Below are positions 11,583 to 22,400 of a DNA stretch of 64,000 nucleotides, in pieces (the stretch's first letter is position 1; every line of letters begins with the position of its first letter). A program made the position numbers and the translations under genes. This DNA comes from Cryptomeria japonica (lineage: Eukaryota > Streptophyta > Pinopsida > Cupressales > Cupressaceae): assembly GCF_030272615.1 (NCBI RefSeq), contig NC_081413.1:447746538-447810537 (forward strand). The letters run 5' to 3'. A model generated the notes under the pieces. It saw only the letters and a program-made list of their open reading frames with translations. It was not told where the DNA came from and searched no databases.

Positions 11583-12676
11583 CTATCCTGCCAGTGAAGC
11601 ATTGGTTTGTTCTATCGGTGGAGGAGTATTCCCAATATTTAGATCAGCTTTTCTAATCCATTGTTTTGAGAATTCTTGCTTAACCTCTTCAACTTTTTCT
11701 TTACCTTTCAACCTACAACTTTTGTTGTCTACCGGTGTTCCTTTACTTCTACAAAATTTAGCAATATGCCCAATCTTGTTACATGCATAACAAGTTACAT
11801 TATTTTTCTGAATAGCTTTCCCATAACCTATCCGGTTTGTGTTCTGCATTGATTAGATAAATGTCCAAATCTTCCACAAACATAACATCTCACATTCATT
11901 ATGTAGTTTTCAGAGTTGTGACCAACTTTATTGCATTTAGAACATTAACCGGTGGGTGTGTTTATATTCTGATACTTTCTAGATCTACATTCATTTTCTC
12001 TATGACCATACTTATTATAGTTAAAGCATTTACTATTGAATTTATAAGCATTAGGTTGTCTTACCGGTTTGCTGTGATCTTGAGTATTTGCAGTACTAGA
12101 GCTTTCACCAACTTCAAAGACAATTCCAAAAGTGTCACCTTTATCTTTTTGATTCGTCAGCAAGGTGCCAAGTTCCTCTGAGCTTTTCTTGAATTTTTCT
12201 TTGTGTTGATTTGTAGTTTCCAGTTCTCTTTCCAAGATTTCTTTTTGTCTCATTAGTTCATTTGAGTCATTCTAAGTATGCATCAAATCTGTCTTCAACA
12301 TGTCATTTTCATAGCTAAGTCTTGTATTCTCATTTGCTGCATCAATTAGTCTTCTAGTCAATTCTTCTTCATTCTTCTTCCTATCCTCAATCTCTTTGCA
12401 AAATCTCATAGTCATATCCTACATTTCATTTTTTTTTGTCATGATCTCTTGTTTCAACTTTCTCATCATATCATTGAGTGATTCATTTTCATCATTCTCA
12501 TTTTGCAATTTTTCACAAAGTTCTCTTCTCCTATTTCTTGCAATAGTAAAATTTTCTTGAAGTGCTTGAATGATGTCCTGAGCAGCTCTTAAATCATCTT
12601 CTAACTTGATATTTTCCAATTTTTCTTCATCATAGTCTGTAAGAGCTCCTTCAAGTTGCTTCATCAGATTTTCCAT
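11583..12676 (-). pseudogene. A ORF1: coiled-coil plus four CCHC zinc knuckles (Gag-like)
   Basis: Chosen start is the ATG at 12676 (MENLMKQLEG), shortly after the PBS. Residues ~1-190 are Glu/Lys/Leu-rich and predicted coiled coil. Then come four knuckles: CFNYNKYGHRENEC (second Cys is Tyr), CSKCNKVGHNSENY (last Cys is Tyr), CYVCGRFGHLSNQC and CYACNKIGHIAKFC. A Lys/Glu-rich tail follows. Knuckles of this type bind nucleic acid in retroelement Gag. The usual copia gag core domain (as in B and F) is absent, so only the C-terminal style of Gag is present. In-frame stops fall near 12418, 12270 and 11942, and a frameshift lies near 11835. Role in RNA packaging is inference. Confidence 0.72.
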
Positions 12677-12733
12677 CTTTACCAGTGTCAAGATCTTCCT
12701 CAAGTTGTTAGGCTTCTGAAAATAGAGGACCAA

Positions 12734-12745
12734 GCTTTGATACCA
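12734..12745 (-). other. A primer binding site
   Basis: The minus strand reads TGGTATCAAAGC two bases from the 5' LTR, differing at one base from the tRNA-iMet-type site TGGTATCAGAGC seen in E and F. Confidence 0.82.
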
Positions 12746-12747
12746 AT

Positions 12748-13586
12748 TGTTAGGGGTCCCACAGATACTAAGAGGGGGGATGAATCAGTATCTAACTGGT
12801 AATTAGAATTTCTTAACTTAAAACATGCAGAACATAATATAATAGTGTACCAGTATGCAAGAAATAATGTAATAAACAGAATCAAGAACATCCACATGAA
12901 AAGTACACCATAACACAAGATTTTAATGAGGAAACCTGGTGTGGGAAAAACCTCGGTGGGATTTGTGACCCACAATATTCACTCACTAGCCAATAGGAGA
13001 ATATTACTTACAATAGGGGCCTGTACATGCAGGAAGGCCAACTATCTAGAGATCACTGCTCAATGGGAAGTCCCACTGACTTACAAATAAGGATTATACT
13101 AATCCAATAACTTGTACTGCTTTACAATAGCATCTTCAATGCTAGATTCAGTACCGGTTCCTTCTTTGTTCTTTACATATACCATTTGACCTATATTTCA
13201 CACATTAGGTCTGCCTAATATTTTCCTTAATGCTTCTACATCACTCCTACAAATGTCTACAATGATCTCCTTTATATATAAGAGTCATTTTACAATTTGC
13301 CAAGTCGGCTTACAATAATAAACAAAATATTGTATAACAAAATCTCATCGGCCTTTGTGCCGGTATACTTATTTTCTTCTGTGACGGTGCCGGTGTCAGT
13401 ATCTTGAGTGCTAGTGTTGAGTGTGATTTGTTGATGCCGGTATTGGTATCCTGAGTGTTGGTGTTGAGTGTGATCTGCTGATGCCGGTATAATGTCTTTG
13501 CCGATGCCATAGGATTGCAAGGTTGCCATCAATGACAAAACCTTCAATCACATACAATGTCTCATTGGAGTGTGCATATGACAACA
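12748..13586 (-). repeat. A 5' LTR
   Basis: 839 bp, plus strand TGTTAGGGG...ACAACA. Near-identical to 6933-7751 with small indels. Shared copia-type blocks: AAGAGGGGGGATGAATCAG near the PBS side and CTAGAGATCACTGCTCA near 13047-13062. Confidence 0.86.
13271..13280 (-). promoter_or_regulatory. A LTR TATA box
   Basis: Minus strand TATATATAAA in the 5' LTR, conserved at 7457-7466 in the other LTR. It is placed correctly to start a transcript reading through the PBS into ORF1. Motif-based only. Confidence 0.5.
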
Positions 13587-13591
13587 ATCTC

Positions 13592-14240
13592 CAATCCAGA
13601 TCTACTGATAATCTTGCATTTTACATCCTTGAACTGTAACTGAAATCCCTTATTCACCAACTATTCTACACTCAAAATATTATTCCTTAAACCTTCAACA
13701 TCATAAACATTATTAGTATCATGCTTGCCATTGAATGATATAGTTTCTCTTCCCTTGATCATGCATGCTTTGTCATTCAGACCACCATCAAATTATTACA
13801 AAGATAGAAAATTATTTTTATCTCTAGTCATATGATATGAACATCCACTATTTATCACCCATTCATCCTTGTCTTCAACATTAGTGGCAAGGGCCTTTTC
13901 TTCAGGTACCGGATCATCTTCCTTGATAGCCAAGAATACCCATTCCTTTCCATTGTCAGATCCACTAGCTAAATCTTGTGTCGGTTCATCTTTAGAATCA
14001 ATCACACCTTCCTCATCTGCATAATAGCATGATTTGTCTTTCTTCCTCTTGTACTTATTTTTGTTCTAATAATCATGGTTAGGCCTAAAAGATCTTCTAA
14101 CTCTTTCCTCAAATCTTGAATTCCTTTCAGGACATGTAGATGCAAAATGACCTATCTTATTACATGTGAAACATTTAAAAGGTGACTTTCCTTCATACTT
14201 ACTTCTTTCCAGACCTTTAGGTACTCTTCTAGCAAATAGG
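13592..14240 (-). pseudogene. B gag nucleocapsid and protease
   Basis: Part of the copia polyprotein between gag core and integrase. Read on the minus strand it holds a CCHC knuckle near 14150-14190 (CFTCNKIGHFASTC-like, seen by translating past stops). A CYYADEEGVID block follows. The protease motif near 13830-13860 is WVINSGCSYHMT where W-V-I-D-S-G is expected, so the catalytic Asp is Asn. The open piece is 13796-14005. The last codons (KCKIISRSGLE) run straight into the ATCTC duplication and continue at 6927 beyond element A, which proves the nesting. Confidence 0.78.
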
Positions 14241-14979
14241 GCTTCAAGTTGCTCAAACTCTTCATCTTATTTCTTCATTTTGTCCAGTTCCTTATCATAC
14301 AAGGCTTTCCAGTCACTCTTTCTAGTAGATGATGTTGATGCATGAAAAGAAGGTTCAAATTTTGCAATTTTAGAAGGACCAAATTTCTCAAGCTCAAAAG
14401 CAGATAACTTCCCAACTCATTAATTGCAGCAGCCTTCATCTTTTAAGCTGGTAGAAAAGCTCTCAATACTTTAGAAACTATTTCAGCTTTTCTCAGAGAT
14501 CCACCACAACACTGAATTCCCAGAACAATTTCATTTACTCTCTCCATAAAAGAAGTAATACTTTCATCTTCTTCCATCTTTAGGTTCTCATATCTCACCC
14601 GGTAACCATCAAGTTTAGCAATTTTAATAGTAGGGTCACCTTCATTTAGAGACTCCAATTTATCCCATATAGCCTATGCAATTGTGTTTTTGGTTTGTCC
14701 CATAACTTGCTGATTAGAAAGTGCACACAAAAGGGATTGTCTAGCTCTACAATCATTTTCAATGTCCTTATCTAGGCCTTCTGGAGGAGGATTTCTAGAT
14801 GTTGGATTATGAGGTATATATCCATTCTTAGTGATCTCCCAAATCTCCTTACCAGGACATCTTAGATGAGTCTCCATCTGAATCTTCCACACTCTATAAT
14901 CTGTTCCATTAAGCCTAGGAATTTCTTTTTGGAAAATAGCTGCAGATGAAATTGATGAACTTGAACTATTAGATGCCAC
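14241..14979 (-). pseudogene. B gag core
   Basis: Starts at ATG 14979 (MASNSSSSSIS). Residues ~15-40 carry LNGTDYRVWKIQMETHL, the conserved start of copia Gag. The piece 14443-14658 continues with ESLNEGD, YENLKMEEDESITSFMERVNEIV and CCGGSL, in the same order as F (52579-53193). Between the two pieces is a TAG where the homologous position in F is not a stop, consistent with CAG to TAG. A frameshift follows near 14440. Gag would form the particle that packages element RNA. Confidence 0.82.
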
Positions 14980-15021
14980 AAGATCTTCATCAAGTGGTTA
15001 ATATTCTACAAAGAGGACCAA

Positions 15022-15033
15022 GATTTGATACCA
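15022..15033 (-). other. B primer binding site
   Basis: Minus strand TGGTATCAAATC, near-match to the tRNA-iMet-type site, adjacent to the 5' LTR. Confidence 0.75.
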
Positions 15034-15035
15034 AT

Positions 15036-16263
15036 GGTTAGACAACTTAGATAACCAGTGAACAAATAAGAGGGGGGATGAATCCCTTGTTAACAAATTA
15101 TAGAACTTTAATCATTAAAACCTTATTACCGGAATACATAAACCAAATATCAGAATAGGAGATATAATAGTTAAGCATAAATATAATCCATAGAACATTT
15201 ACCAACCATCCACAAAAGATAACACCAAGATTTGTACGTGGAAAACCTGGTAAAGGGAAAAACCATAGTGGCAAGCCTACCCACAGTTAGATAATACTTC
15301 TACAGTAAGTATGTGATTACAAAAAGAGGAGTCTGTATATGTAGGAAGGCTAGCAGCCTAGAGCACATTTCTCATCACAAAAGGAGCCTCACTAACTACA
15401 AAATAAATCTAGAAAGAAGAGTGAGCTGCAAGAATAACATCTCCTATGCCTGAATATAGTTTCAGTTAAGCTCTATACCAGAGGTCTTAAAACTGTTTCA
15501 CCAACCCAATTCGTTCACCTATGATCAACCAAAACCTTTGCATATTATTACAACCTTATTCCCACACAGATAATCCTATATCCCAAAAACCCACAATATG
15601 CCCATGATATACAAAGAGATCTTATATCATATTTACACTGAGTTGGGACCTAAACAATTAGGTTGGCCACCTAAAAGATAATACAAAATATTCATAACAT
15701 AAACTTACAATCCAATGATCAACCAAGTCGGCCTAAGTTCAAACAACACAATCCAATCAATAGATCCAACTGAAAATGCATCGACATCATTCACCAACAT
15801 GTTACATAAACTGGTCCATAACCTAGCAGAATAAGAGAACATTAGGTCCGGTCCCAAATCCAACAACACCGATCAATAGGAACATGAACAAGATAACCAT
15901 CAGCATCCTAAAAGCCTTCTAGAAGCCACACCAACACCACTTATCAAGTGCATCAAAAGATCTTCAACAAAGATCTACCAGTAAAACCCTTACCGATGAC
16001 CAAAAGCGTTACTAGAAAAACTGATAGCTCCTAAGTCATCAAATCCTGAACCAAATGATCTTGATACACATTTGAATAGCATGAATGATATATCCAAACA
16101 AATTCCACAAATTGAAGCATATCGTAGCATTCTAGATCATTATCATAATCCTACTGCTCTACTGGTACCTACCAAAAATTGGTAAACAACCAAAACAACC
16201 AATGTTGCCATCAATGACAAAACATCAATGCAACACATAATCAATTCCTCCAATTTTCCAACA
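15036..16263 (-). repeat. B 5' LTR
   Basis: 1,228 bp, ends in TTTTCCAACA followed by the TGCAT duplication. It is longer than the 3' copy by about 45 bp, mostly in a segment around 15840-15890. The TATA position seen in the 3' copy (3215-3222) reads ATATTTACA here, so the promoter in this 5' LTR looks decayed. Confidence 0.84.
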
Positions 16264-16268
16264 TGCAT

Positions 16269-16784
16269 ATCATTTGAACACAACACTTTTCCTCTACTTT
16301 TCACTTAATTTTTTTGACTATCTCTACAACCCACTCTCTGCCATACTTACACACAACTCAATCAAACACATTGTTTATATACAAGATAGATCATCAAAAA
16401 CTGAACCAAGTTGGCCTAAAACAAAATATACCTTTGAGACCAAAAACACACATGTTGATTCACTCCAGGAGAAAGAGGGGACCAAAACACATCTTCCTAA
16501 GTTGAATCCACTGATCTGCAAACATCAAAACATAACCTATAGCATTTTGACACATAATGTGTCCATATAAACAATTACTGGGCCAAAACCTATTATTTAA
16601 TGCAAATTACTCTTATTTGGATCTCCACACACTACAGTGAGACCCATAACAAATCAAATTTCCTTCCACAAATCATATCTAGACCAAAAATTAGAACTAA
16701 GAAATAATAATACAACTACCAATGAAATATACTACAATATCTTAAGAACGCAAAGATATTTTTTGACCAGAAAACTAACATATC
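16269..16784 (-). repeat. K0 5' LTR, segment 2 of 3
   Basis: Resumes after the TGCAT copy at 16264-16268. Contains TTTATATACAAGATAGATCATCAAAA and a CTACAGTGAGACCCATA block, both matched in the K1 LTR near 32690-32715 and 32965-32985, which shows it is LTR of that family. The last five bases, ATATC (16780-16784), are the duplication made by G. Confidence 0.6.
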
Positions 16785-17135
16785 TGTATGTTAGGAAATA
16801 GGAAATCATCACAAACAAGATAAACATAATAGCTCAATCACAAAAGCATTCATTGCAATGATCTATCCTAAACAACACTCAATAGAGACATGAAATAAAA
16901 ACATTCAAAAATAGAAATTAAGCAAACCAAATGTGTGATTTGAATGCTCCTTCATGCGGCTCCATTGTTCTTCTTTCCTCTTCAAATGGCTTGGTTGTGG
17001 ATCTCACCTACAAGTGCACACACATAATTGAAAGCAAGTAGACAAGATTTTTGATCAAGAGTACTCGAAATATGATTGACTAGAAATTTGATAGTCTGAT
17101 TACCAAATTAGCTTTGATTGATGAAGATCATCCAA

Positions 17136-17141
17136 TTTATA
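17136..17141 (-). promoter_or_regulatory. G LTR TATA box (3' LTR copy)
   Basis: Minus strand CTATAAATTGG, conserved at 30563-30568 in the 5' LTR. It divides the LTR into a ~1.2-kb U3 containing the tandem array and a shorter R-U5. Motif and conservation only. Confidence 0.45.
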
Positions 17142-17799
17142 GAAGAATTGGAGAGATGACAAGATTAGCATGATTCAATTCAAATGGAAATTGCAAATCA
17201 ATTATGTCAATTATGACAAATTTATGACAAATTATGCACCTTCTATGCAAAATTTGTTGATTGATGATTTATGACAATTTATGACAAATTCTATGTCAAA
17301 AATTGATTGATTGTCAATTATGACAAATTGACATGTCATTTCCATGAATTTAGGAGAGAAATAGGAGGAAATTGAAATTAGGAATTAGAAAATAGAAAAA
17401 TAGAAAAAGAGGAATTTAGGAATTAAGAAATTGATGGAAATTAGAAATTAGGTAAATTAATTAATAATTTATCATTTATTAATTAATTCACAAAGAGGAA
17501 TAATTAGCCAATTAAATGAACATTTAATTGTAATGAGAAGACTTAGGATAAATAAACAATTTATTAATCCTAAAGGAAGAAAATGACACACAAGGTTAAA
17601 TGATGAAATCACGAAACCCTAGAAGATGAATTAGCAATGCGAGAATGACAATTAGGTCTTGACAAAGGATAATTGATATCGATTCGATTTAATTTTGGAT
17701 TGATAAATGACCAATGTGATAAATGATTTTGATTGATAAATACGCCAATTGATGAGGAAAAATGGCTAATTGATCCAAATTGACATGATTGAGAAAGAT

Positions 17800-18062
17800 G
17801 ATGATCGATGACAAATCGATCGCAAAATGACAAATTTGAAAAAAGGACAAGGATAGATGACAAAATAGATTGCAAGACAACAATATTGAAAATGACCATG
17901 ATCAATGACAAATCGATTGCAAAATGTCAAGATCGAACATGACAACGACCGATGACAAATCGATCGCTAAAACGACAAGATTGAAAATGATAAGGATTGA
18001 TGATAAATCGACAAGATTGATAAGAGTACAACGATCGATGACAAATCGATTGCAAGATTGAT
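17800..18062 (-). repeat. Degenerate tandem array in G U3 (3' LTR copy)
   Basis: About six imperfect units of roughly 35-55 bp, each built around GATGACAAATCGAT followed by CGCAAAATGACAAGA-like sequence. The core has ATCGAT-type palindromic halves. The same array is at 31227-31489 in the 5' LTR. It lies upstream of the TATA box on the minus strand, the position of an enhancer. Confidence 0.6.
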
Positions 18063-18358
18063 AGGAGGACAAAACCCTAATTAGGATTGACGATGTCCAA
18101 AATGATGACAAATGAGTATGCACATTGATGCGACAGGATAAAATTGATCAAAATCATGATTGGATAGTATTGTCGACAAGACCAAATTTGAGAGCGAGAT
18201 AAATGAAGAATGTAGAAGAATGACTCGATGCTCGCAAATGATAAAAAACAAGTACGAATCATAGGAGAAATGTTAATGCGACGCAAAACCTAAAATGAGG
18301 CAATGCGTAAATGTTAAAGTATGACTTTGCAAGCGTTGAGCATTTTTAGGTGTCTACA

Positions 18359-18373
18359 TTTTGCCCCTCTTTG
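18359..18373 (-). other. G polypurine tract
   Basis: Minus strand CAAAGAGGGGCAAAA next to the 3' LTR. A related tract with the same surroundings occurs in H at about 50012-50026. Confidence 0.7.
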
Positions 18374-19931
18374 AGACAATGTGATTTTAAGCGTTGTTTC
18401 AAAGAACAATAATGACATATGCATGCCCCCTCGAGGAATTGGCCAGAAACATCCAGAAAAGAGGCTAATTGATCGATAAGAATGATAGAACATGATAGGA
18501 TCAAACGGACTGCCAAGACTGATAGAAGAAATGTTAGTAAGAAGAAATGAGACAGAGGACAGTTAGAGATGAAGGAAAACTTGCTTTCAGTAATGCACAT
18601 AAGTAGGTGAGAACCTTTATTTGATATGGCAAAATCGATGCGTAGCATCATGGCATTGAAGGCCAGAGCTGAAATGCAACCCTTTTTTGCAAAAGACAGA
18701 CACATCACAGACAATCAACAATCACAAAAAAGAAAAGGGACCATGATCCATCCCGGTCACTGTAAATCACTCAGTGACATCATCGAGCAACATAGGAACA
18801 TGACCGAAGCCAAAGATAAATCAATAAAAAGATAAGATGCACAAATTCCAACAAATCAAACAAACATCTTGATCTTCATTGTCAAAAGTTGAAAGTGCGG
18901 ATAGGACGATCATGCTGTCTAGTTTTAGGATATGCGGTACCCCATCTAAGACAGGACACAGTCTGGTTTCAAGTATACCACACCCTGTATAAGACTCATG
19001 ATAGTGTGCCAAGGACGAATGATTTTGATGGTAACGTTCGATTGATAAGACAATTTTGATCAGTTTGAATGTCTAGTTTGATGGAAAAAGTTCACCTGTT
19101 CATGCATGATTTCATTAAAGCACAATGTGTGATTGCGTGTCATTGGAGGGATGCTCAGTGATTTGTCTTATGCACAAAAGGGATCATTTATTGCAAAATG
19201 CTTGTTTTTTGGATTTGGTTTTTGGAGTTTTTACAAGTTTTTTGTGTTCATTTTTTTTTCAGGACGTTTTATGATTTTTAGGGATTTTCATTTTTCAATT
19301 TTTAGATACTTTTTTAGGACATTATTTGATTTTTTTTGAAGATTTTTGTCAGGATCATATTTGAATGTTTTTGAGATTTTTTCAGGACATTTTTAAATGT
19401 TTTTGAGATTTTTTCAGGACATTTTTAATTGTTTGCGTTCCAGTGATCGATCATGAAAAGGGAAACACACCCAATGTGCATCTGAAGGACACGCATAGAC
19501 CGGGACCAAAACATATGTACATGCAACTAGAATATGCAAGAGAATGATGTTGACCAATAACAGGCCTGGAATAGGACATTGGGTCAAGACAAGGATAGAC
19601 ATGAGAAATCGACCGAGAAAAAAGCATATCTTAGAGGTCATGATAGATGACGGAGCAACAATCTCATTTTACACATGGCGCCTATTTACCAGGTTTTCAC
19701 CAAGGTACTTGCCCCAAGCACCTGTTTGCCAGGTTTTCACTAGAGGGCGAATCATTTTTCTTTGCTCTTTTTGCTCTTTTTCTTTTTTTCTCTTTTTTCA
19801 TATGTTTTTGTATTTTTTCATTTTTTTTTATTTTTTTTTATTTTTCTCTTTTTATCATTTTTTTTTATTTTTCTCTTTTTGATTTTTTTGTATTTTTTTA
19901 GGATCATATTTGAAGAAGTACTGATAGAAAA
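18374..19931 (-). other. G 3' untranslated region
   Basis: About 1.56 kb between the integrase stop and the polypurine tract. No conserved frame; small open frames here look random. It holds two strongly pyrimidine-rich stretches on the plus strand (19200-19440 and 19745-19905), i.e. purine-rich in the element RNA, dominated by T runs broken by single C or A. Long 3' non-coding regions are common in Tat-group elements. Confidence 0.55.
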
Positions 19932-21035
19932 TTATGCCCAGTACTTGCGAAGATGCATGCTGTTTATAGGATCAGATAGAGGTTCACCTTCTGGGGTAGC
20001 AAGCTAATATGCCCCCGAGCCATATGCTGCAGTTACTATGAAAGGACCAACCCAATTAGGTTCAAACTTACCTTTGATGATGTCAGTAGACTGGGCATTC
20101 TTAGGGTTTGCCTTTAAAACCAGGTCTCCCACTTCGAAGTGTCACCCTTTGACCTTCTTATTATAAGAGCGACGGAGACGGTTTTGATATGCTTGCAAAT
20201 GTGTCAGAGCTATCTGACATTTCTCATCTAACATCTCAAGCTGATGCAACTGAGAGACTCTATGTGTCTCGTCATCAATCAGATGTTGCAAGGAAACATG
20301 CAAGGAAGGAATCTCCACCTCCAAAGGTAAAATAGCTTCCACACCATACACCAAGGAATAAGGTATTGCGCCAGTAGGTGTGCAAATAGAAGTGCGATAG
20401 GCCCATAGTGTTGGATTCAATTGTACATGCCAATCTCGACCAGCGTCATTGACAACCTTCTTCAAGATCTCGATAATGGTTTTATTTGATGCTTCAGCTT
20501 GACCATTCCCCTGTGAATAGTATGGACTGGAGAAACGGTGTTGGATATGAAACTTTTCGTAGAGTTCTTTAACATCTTTATTCTTGAAAGGACGACCATT
20601 ATCTGTGACTATGGCAAGGGGAACCCCATACCGGCATATGATATAATTCAGCAAGAATTTTGAAATTTCGACACCCATGATATAGGTCATGGGGATAGCC
20701 TTGATCCATTTTGTAAAATACTCTGTAGCTGTAATGATGAACTTGTGTCCATTCGTAGAGGACGGGTGAATCTTGCCAATAAGATCCAATCCCCATTGAG
20801 AAAAAGGCCATGGAGATATGACAGAATGAAGCTCTTGGGCTGGTGCATGAATATAGTTTCCATGAATCTGGCATTTGTAGCACTTCTTAACAAAATCATG
20901 AACATCTTTTTCCAGAGTGGGCCAATAGTACCCAGCACGAATCAACTTTTTGGCTAAGCTTAGACCATTGAAATGGCCCCCACATATACCATCATGAACC
21001 TCGTGTAAAGCCATTTGTGCTTCGTCAAAATCCAA
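19932..21035 (-). pseudogene. G integrase
   Basis: Gypsy integrase. The open piece 20142-21035 shows the zinc region (HEVHDGICGGH, then CYKCQ), followed by the catalytic core. First Asp is in WGLDLIGKI, second in VTDNGRPF, and Glu in NGQAEASNK, so the DDE triad is intact. Frame continues past a TGA and a TAG (both compatible with CGA and CAG decay) through a C-terminal GDLVLKANP and WVGPFIV block to the TAA at 19932-19934. This gives about 367 codons. The element end MHLRKYWA is typical of plant Tat/gypsy polyproteins. Apart from two stops the core is well preserved. Confidence 0.88.
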
Positions 21036-21770
21036 ACACCTGAGGAGGGTATGGTCAAAGGAATGGCCGTAAAGGGTGTCGGCGATGATGACATATTTGG
21101 CTATCTATCGAATAAAGGCTCGGCGTTGGTTAGCGGAAAGGTTGGGTGGTAAGGTTTGGGATTTCAAATATTGATATACATCATTGTACCATGGGGAGTT
21201 GGGACCAACAAGAACACACATCACATCCACCGTCGGAATGTCAAAAGAAGGAACCAGCAATTGTTCAACTAAAAATTCACATTTGTCCATATTGTTTGGC
21301 ATATTTAACATGGAGGCAATCGTAGCCATTGCATCTGCCGACTTATTTTGCATTCTTGGAACTTGACTGAAATGGATAGCTGTGAATTTGGTCTTGAAGA
21401 AATCTACCATATGCTTATAGGGAATAAGCTTTTCATCTTTTGTTTCGTAGTCACCATTTACTTGTCAGATGACTAATTGAGAATCTCCATAGACTTGTAA
21501 ATGCTTGATGTTCCAGTGGACTGCTACTCGGAGTCCTGTGACCAGTGCTTCATACTCTGCAATGTTATTGGTATAGTGAAAAGTTATTCTGTAAGACTTT
21601 GGAATAGCATCACCTTGAGGGGTGACAAACAAGATGCCTGCTCCGGACCTGAACTTGGTATGGGACCCATCAAAGTATAACTTCCATTCATTAGAGGATG
21701 TGAAAGCAAAGACTGATTCATCTGGAAAATCGGTCAACATGGGATGATCATCAGAAATAGGAGCCTCTGC
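21036..21770 (-). pseudogene. G second (plant-type) RNase H and linker to integrase
   Basis: A second RNase H domain lies between the RT-linked RNase H and integrase. The minus-strand piece ending at 21465 contains WKLYFDGSHT (first Asp), NNIAEYEALVTGL (Glu) and VYGDSQLVI (Asp): the D-E-D pattern is complete. A TGA interrupts it at about 21464, where CGA is likely. After that, 21105-21410 holds a linker with FSQVPRMQNKSADAMA, the usual end of this domain, then a stretch leading to integrase. Such an extra archaeal/plant-type RNase H is reported for Tat elements, which supports placing G there. Confidence 0.82.
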
Positions 21771-22400
21771 AAGTTGATCTACTATGACTTGTCCTTTTAT
21801 GGCCTTTCGCTCCATATACTCAATGTCAAATTCACTGAGAATCATGACCCATTTTGCTAGGCGACCCATCAAAGCTGCTCGGCTAAGAAAATATATTAAG
21901 GGATCAATTTTTGCAACCAACAATGTTCGGTGGCTTAGCATATAATGTCGGAGTTTCTGCGTTGCAAATACCACTGCTAAGCATGCCCTTTCAATAGTTG
22001 AATAATTTAGCTCATAGCCTACCAGTGTCTGACTAATATAGTAAATAGCTCGCTCTTTGCCGTTCTCATCTTGTTGGGCCAAGAGAACTCCTAATGCCAT
22101 TTCATTTGCAGAAATATACAATAAAAATGGCTTTCCGTCTATCGGAGGCATTAGAATAGGTGGCGACAACAAATATTCTTTAAGAGCTTGAAAGGCTGAT
22201 TGACATTGCTCAGTCCATTTGAAGGCGACACCTTTATGCAATAGATGTTGGAATGGATGACATTTTTCGGCCAACTGAGCTATGAAGTGGCGGATTGACT
22301 GGAGCTTTCCTTGCAGACTTCTTAATTACCAGAGATTTGAAGGTGGAGGCATATCCATTATTGCTTTGACTTTGGCAGGGTCGACCTCAATGCCTCGGTG
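21771..22400 (-). pseudogene. G RT-linked RNase H
   Basis: Continuous with RT. Within the open piece 21465-22274 it shows FKWTEQCQSAFQALK, then FLLYISANEMALGVLL, where an Asp is usual, and ERAIYYISQTLVGYELNYSTIERACLAV, the tether and RNase H blocks of gypsy elements. A stop near 22325 separates it from the RT thumb. The usual first acidic residue is not visible in LLYISANE, which is common in Tat elements whose RT-linked RNase H has degenerated while the second domain is active (known for the group; applied here as inference). Confidence 0.75.

Larger units (their letters stand above)
6933..13586 (-). mobile_element. Element A: non-autonomous LTR retrotransposon with novel ORFs
   Basis: 6,654 bp on the minus strand, flanked by the 5-bp duplication ATCTC (6928-6932, 13587-13591), and nested in the protease-integrase region of B. 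LTRs are 6933-7751 and 12748-13586. PBS and PPT are both clear, so the ends are those of a normal LTR element. Between them there is no recognisable protease, integrase, RT or RNase H. Instead there are two coding blocks: ORF1 (coiled coil plus four CCHC knuckles) and ORF2 (about 1,080 codons, unknown). Its PBS, PPT and LTR blocks resemble those of copia elements B and F, so a copia helper is likely (inference). Confidence 0.88.
2604..16263 (-). mobile_element. Element B: Ty1/copia LTR retrotransposon, split by A
   Basis: This is a complete but inactive copia element read on the minus strand. Its 5' LTR is 15036-16263 and its 3' LTR 2604-3786. The ends are TG...CA, with one TG changed to GG at 15036. 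The 5-bp target duplication TGCAT flanks it at 2599-2603 and 16264-16268. Between PBS and PPT the order is gag, zinc knuckle, protease, integrase, RT, RNase H, the copia order. Element A (6933-13586) is inserted between protease and integrase. Without A and its duplicated ATCTC, B is about 7.0 kb. All coding parts have stops or frameshifts. The target was the LTR of K0. Confidence 0.88.
16785..18358 (-). repeat. G 3' LTR
   Basis: 1,574 bp, TGTATGTTAGG...GTGTCTACA. Contains an ATGACAAATT-rich segment (17205-17335) and a degenerate tandem array near 17800-18062 (see separate entry). Confidence 0.9.

Noticed and set aside
16274-16570. 98-codon plus-strand frame after B
   Set aside because: Lies within segment 2 of the K0 LTR and matches non-coding LTR of K1.
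17609-18286. Small minus-strand frames repeated at 31036-31713
   Set aside because: They recur only because both lie in the G LTRs; composition follows the tandem array.
19544-20007. Phe-rich membrane-like frames in the G 3' region
   Set aside because: Translations of T-run DNA; three frames overlap and the minus strand has the real element context.
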